A DNA stretch of 7,837 bases, taken from an uncultured Selenomonadaceae bacterium. Its GTDB lineage: Bacteria; Bacillota; Negativicutes; Selenomonadales; Selenomonadaceae. Positions 5,261 to 7,837 of the stretch are shown here, piece after piece. The stretch covers positions 1 to 7,837 of the forward strand of contig CAJOKY010000124.1 in NCBI GenBank assembly GCA_905235425.1, read 5' to 3'. A model generated the notes under the pieces. That model worked only from the letters and a program-made list of their open reading frames with translations. It was not told the origin of the DNA and made no database searches. The position numbers and the translations under genes are program-made. How positions within the stretch are numbered: position 1 is the first letter of the stretch; every line of letters starts with the position of its first letter.

Positions 5261-6751
5261 TTGAAGAGCTTTTCAATACCAATTTCACGCAGAGACTTTT
5301 TTAAAATTGCAGGATTGACTGCGGCAGGTGCGATGTTAAGTAATCCTGCAGATATGGCGAATGTTGAGGCGGCGGAAAGAAAATCTTCAGCCGGTACTGT
5401 AAAATATGCCGGTAAAGATATTCCGATTTTGTACGACGTTGATGTTTGCGTATGCGGCGGCGGTCCCAGCGGCACGGCGGCGGCAATCTGCGCGGCGCGA
5501 AAAGGCGTTAAAACAGTTTTGATTGAACGTAGCGTCGCACTCGGCGGCTTGGCAGTTATAGGTTGCGTTTATCCCTTTATGCGTACTTTTGCGCCAAATT
5601 CAGATACTCCGTACCTTGCCGAAGTTAAAAAACGGCTTCTTGCAAAAGGCATAGACTACAACGATAAAGTAACCGGACGAACTTGGCACAATCCTGAAAT
5701 TTTAAGCTTAATTTATGATGAAATGTGCGAAGAAAGCGGCGTAAATATTTTGTACGAAAGTGTTTTGGTTGACGCGCTGACTTCGGGTAATAAAATCACA
5801 ACTTGCATTGTTCAAACAATAGCGGGACTTGCGGCGATAAAGGCAAAAATTTTTATCGATTCAACCGGTGACGCATACCTTTCGCGAAATGTCGGCGTAC
5901 CCTACGAGCGCGGCTATGAAAAGACGGGCAACAATCAGCCGCTGAGTTTTCGTTTTGAAATGGGCGGCATTGATATTGATAAACTTTATAATTACGTCGC
6001 GATTGAATTAAAAGAAGACTGGTGCAAATCTAAACCGCCGTATTTTGAAATTGCGGAGGCTATGCACAGAACTCAACGCTACAAGCTTGAAGAATTTATG
6101 GCGCGTGGCGTCGAAACAGGCGAACTTACGCAGGAAGAAGCCGAATATATGCAAGCTTTCTCAATTATCGGCAAGACCGGCGTAATGTCGTGCAACTTCC
6201 CTGAAATTCCCATAAAATTTAAATCCACAGATCCGATTGAATACAGCAAGGCGGTTACTTACGGCAGAAAGATGATGCGCAACATGGCAAATTACTTGGT
6301 AAAGCATTTGCCCGGTTTTGAAAAAGCATACATAAGCCGCGAAGCCTCAATATTGGGCGCGCGTGAGTCATGGCGCATTAAAGGCAAGTACTATCTTGTA
6401 GAAGACGATTACCACAATCAGAGCCGTTTTGCCGACGCGGTTTGTCGTACGGCGTGGTTTATTGATGCGCATGGTGAAAAAGTTTCAGAAAGATTGCCGA
6501 AAGACGGATTTTACGAAATTCCGTACCGTTCACTTGTCACGGATAAAATTTCAAATTTAATTGTTACGGGACGTTGTATCAGTGCAAGTTTTATTTTGCA
6601 GGCGTCGATGAGGATTCAGCCCACTTGTATGAGTATCGGCGAGGCGGGCGGCATTGCGGCGGCGTATGCGTTGCAAAAAAATATTTCCGCCAATATGGTT
6701 GAATGGGACAAAATTCCCGCCGCTCAGCGCAGTTACGTAAGTCAAGGCTAA
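5261..6751 (+). CDS. Tat-exported FAD-dependent oxidoreductase
   Basis: This is a flavoprotein of the FAD_oxidored (PF12831-like) type with 496 residues; the substrate is unknown. The N-terminus has a twin-arginine signal, SRRDFFKIAG (9-18), followed by a hydrophobic stretch and a plausible cleavage region near VEAA (35-38), so it should be folded with FAD and then exported. The Rossmann site is DVCVCGGGPSG (61-71; G66, G68, G71), with the FAD-ribose acid at E89 in VLIER. FIDSTGDAYLSRNVGVPYERG (198-218) is the second FAD contact. ASILGARESWRIKG (362-375) and the C-terminal IPYRSLV, LIVTGRCISA (433-442) and QPTCMSIGEAGGIAAAYA (453-470) are typical of the family. TTG 5261 is fixed by AGGAGG. 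A terminator precedes and hairpins follow, so it is probably a single-gene unit unrelated to flagella. The electron partner is not visible here. Confidence 0.88.
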   Translation: MKSFSIPISRRDFFKIAGLTAAGAMLSNPADMANVEAAERKSSAGTVKYAGKDIPILYDVDVCVCGGGPSGTAAAICAARKGVKTVLIERSVALGGLAVIGCVYPFMRTFAPNSDTPYLAEVKKRLLAKGIDYNDKVTGRTWHNPEILSLIYDEMCEESGVNILYESVLVDALTSGNKITTCIVQTIAGLAAIKAKIFIDSTGDAYLSRNVGVPYERGYEKTGNNQPLSFRFEMGGIDIDKLYNYVAIELKEDWCKSKPPYFEIAEAMHRTQRYKLEEFMARGVETGELTQEEAEYMQAFSIIGKTGVMSCNFPEIPIKFKSTDPIEYSKAVTYGRKMMRNMANYLVKHLPGFEKAYISREASILGARESWRIKGKYYLVEDDYHNQSRFADAVCRTAWFIDAHGEKVSERLPKDGFYEIPYRSLVTDKISNLIVTGRCISASFILQASMRIQPTCMSIGEAGGIAAAYALQKNISANMVEWDKIPAAQRSYVSQG

Positions 6752-6763
6752 AATATTAAAACC

Positions 6764-6788
6764 AAAAAGGCGCGCAAGGACGCGCGCC
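6764..6788 (-). terminator. Minus-strand oriented intrinsic terminator
   Basis: GGCGCGC (6769-6775) pairs with GCGCGCC (6782-6788) around a 6-nt loop. On the + strand it is preceded by AAAAA (6764-6768), which reads as a T-run after the stem on the minus strand. There is no T-run on the + side. No minus-strand gene is evident to its right. Confidence 0.65.
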
Positions 6789-6789
6789 C

Positions 6790-6835
6790 GCCCGCGCAAA
6801 CGACGTGATGTCGTTTCAGCGGGCTGTTTCTTTTT
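6790..6835 (+). terminator. Compound hairpin terminator of the oxidoreductase gene
   Basis: The outer stem is GCCCGC (6790-6795) with GCGGGC (6819-6824). After a 2-by-2 internal loop, the inner stem is AAACGAC (6798-6804) with GTCGTTT (6810-6816) and a 5-nt loop. TGTTTCTTTTT follows at 6825-6835, which suits + strand termination. Confidence 0.7.
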
Positions 6836-6865
6836 GCTTACTTTTTCTTTGCGCCAAAGAAAAAG
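6836..6865. repeat. Perfect 11-bp hairpin, probable interspersed repeat piece
   Basis: CTTTTTCTTTG (6841-6851) and CAAAGAAAAAG (6855-6865) are exact inverted copies with a 3-nt loop. The preceding GCTTA (6836-6840) has no mirrored TAAGC on the right, where GAGTA occurs, so the element may be a decayed copy. Together with the two hairpins before it, it fills most of the first half of the 243-nt gap. Confidence 0.6.
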
Positions 6866-6885
6866 AGTATGTTTTAAGTCGCCTA

Positions 6886-6914
6886 TTGTAAAATTTTTGC
6901 GTTTTTGATATACT
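6886..6914 (+). promoter_or_regulatory. Sigma-A type promoter for the SwrB-like gene
   Basis: TTGTAA (6886-6891), a 17-nt spacer and TATACT (6909-6914) form a good housekeeping promoter, helped by an extended -10 TG at 6906-6907. Transcription would start near 6921, giving a leader of about 75 nt. This suggests the last gene is expressed independently of the upstream block. Confidence 0.65.
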
Positions 6915-6994
6915 TCCTTGAATATTGTGCGCCGTATCTTTAAAGGCGGTATGTTTTTAGTTGAGATTTTCTGTAAAAAGTAAAGGTGAAGTAA

Positions 6995-7837
6995 TTGATT
7001 ACCGAATTGATGATCGTGCTGATAGCGGTCGGTGCGGGAATAATTTTTATAGTTTGGCTAAATTCAAGGAAGAGACGCCATAACGAACTGGATCAGCAGG
7101 AGATAGAAGATTCGACAAATAAATTTAAGCAGGATTTAGAAAATACCGCGAATGAAATTATAGGACGTATGCAGGAGCAGGCGTCTAATCTTGAAAATCT
7201 TTTGGATCACTCCGAAAGAAATCGTACGCAACTTGAGGGACGCGTATCCGAGCTGAAAAAACTTTTAAAACGCAGTGAAGGTCAATCAACCGAAATTAAA
7301 GATTTGCTTGCAAGATTAGATGACGCAGTAGACGATATAAGCGTAATGCAACAGCAAATGGACTTGGTAGAGCAAAAGATAAACGCGGCAATAAATATGC
7401 CGATGCAACAAATTCCGCAGATGATAACGCCGCAACTTATGAATTCAATGATGCAGTCACAACCTGCCTTGCAACAGGCTATGGCGCGTCAACAAATGCC
7501 GCCGCAACCACTTAATCCGCGTCAAAGTTCCCTTGTACCTTCAATAATGCTGAAAACGCCGCAAGCCGTAAAAACAGGTGCGCCGCAAATGCCGCAAATG
7601 CCGCCGCCGGAAACATCAGAAGAATTTGCAAAAGTTTTGGCGCAGTCAATGGGCGCCGGTGTACGTCCGCCTATGCCGCCGCAACCAGCCCAAAGTTCCC
7701 TGCACCTTTCACAAAAAACCAATCGGCAAGTACGCATGGTAAATTCTCCGCCCGTGCAAGTAGGCGGTGCCACTCAAGCCGCGCAGTCAGGCGGAACGTT
7801 GAGTTCACTTGAAAGACGCTCCAGACTTTTAGCAGAA
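6995..7837 (+). CDS. SwrB-like membrane-anchored coiled-coil protein (3' end outside window)
   Basis: The frame is open for 281 codons to the window end. It starts at TTG 6995, with AAAGGTGA (6982-6989) five bases upstream and an in-frame TAA directly before the start. Residues about 3-23 (LMIVLIAVGAGIIFIVWLN region) are one membrane helix with a basic stop-transfer SRKRRH. Residues about 30-128 are charged and heptad-like, a probable coiled coil. From about 130 the chain becomes rich in Met, Gln and Pro (MPMQQIPQM, PQMPQMPPPE), ending in SSLERRSRLLAE. This plan and the place after sigma-28 recall B. subtilis SwrB (YlxL), which promotes flagellar basal body maturation. SwrB is about 167 residues, so this protein is much longer. 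If the relation holds, a short C-terminal helical motif should follow beyond the window. Homology is inferred from architecture and synteny, not from close sequence match. Confidence 0.7.
   Translation, partial: MITELMIVLIAVGAGIIFIVWLNSRKRRHNELDQQEIEDSTNKFKQDLENTANEIIGRMQEQASNLENLLDHSERNRTQLEGRVSELKKLLKRSEGQSTEIKDLLARLDDAVDDISVMQQQMDLVEQKINAAINMPMQQIPQMITPQLMNSMMQSQPALQQAMARQQMPPQPLNPRQSSLVPSIMLKTPQAVKTGAPQMPQMPPPETSEEFAKVLAQSMGAGVRPPMPPQPAQSSLHLSQKTNRQVRMVNSPPVQVGGATQAAQSGGTLSSLERRSRLLAE

Noticed and set aside
6866..6994. Minus-strand promoter (TACAAT near 6888-6893) for a small RNA
   Set aside because: The matching -35 region is poor, so no promoter is claimed; the possibility is kept only as part of the hairpin finding.
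7522..7773. Minus-strand ORF of 83 codons opposite the SwrB-like gene
   Set aside because: It is the antisense of a Pro/Gln/Met-rich low-complexity stretch, with Gly/Cys-rich composition and no supporting start signals.

Overview
The window is bacterial and looks like part of the chemotaxis/flagellar cluster of a Firmicutes-type organism. My best guess is a Negativicute (Selenomonas-like). The reasons are the gene order cheW-cheC-cheD-fliA, which parallels the end of the Bacillus subtilis fla/che operon (cheW-cheC-cheD-sigD-swrB), the presence of CheC and CheD, a DUF342/FapA gene directly after the sigma factor, and strong Shine-Dalgarno sites. The species assignment is inference. All genes are on the + strand. 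Both ends are cut: cheW lacks its 5' end and the last gene lacks its 3' end.

Layout. Positions 1-426: CheW (partial). 567-1181: CheC. 1184-1669: CheD. 1797-2162: a small two-helix membrane protein I do not recognise. 2272-3027: the flagellar sigma factor sigma-28. 3102-4775: FapA/DUF342. 4838-5158: a small acidic hydrophilic protein. A strong intrinsic terminator at 5187-5227 closes this block. 5261-6751: a Tat-exported FAD-dependent oxidoreductase, which looks out of place in a motility cluster. It is followed by a compact cluster of hairpins (6764-6865) with terminators facing both ways. A good sigma-A promoter (6886-6914) then leads to a TTG-started gene (6995 to the window end) for a membrane-anchored coiled-coil protein that sits and looks like SwrB but carries a long Met/Pro/Gln-rich extension.

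How the genes work together. CheW couples receptors to CheA. CheC dephosphorylates CheY-P, and CheD deamidates receptors and binds CheC. Sigma-28 transcribes late flagellar and chemotaxis genes. FapA and SwrB-like proteins are linked to flagellar assembly or its control. The oxidoreductase has its own terminator behind it and a terminator in front, so it is probably a separate unit inserted in this neighbourhood.

The most unusual feature is non-coding. Four intergenic gaps (after cheW, after cheD, after the membrane protein gene and after fapA) are almost completely filled by degenerate tandem arrays with an exact 7-nt period. In three of them a TAG-bearing arm is followed by a CTA-bearing arm, which is an inverted layout. 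They resemble in style the heptanucleotide STRR repeats known from cyanobacteria. No CRISPR, tRNA, rRNA or transposase gene was seen.
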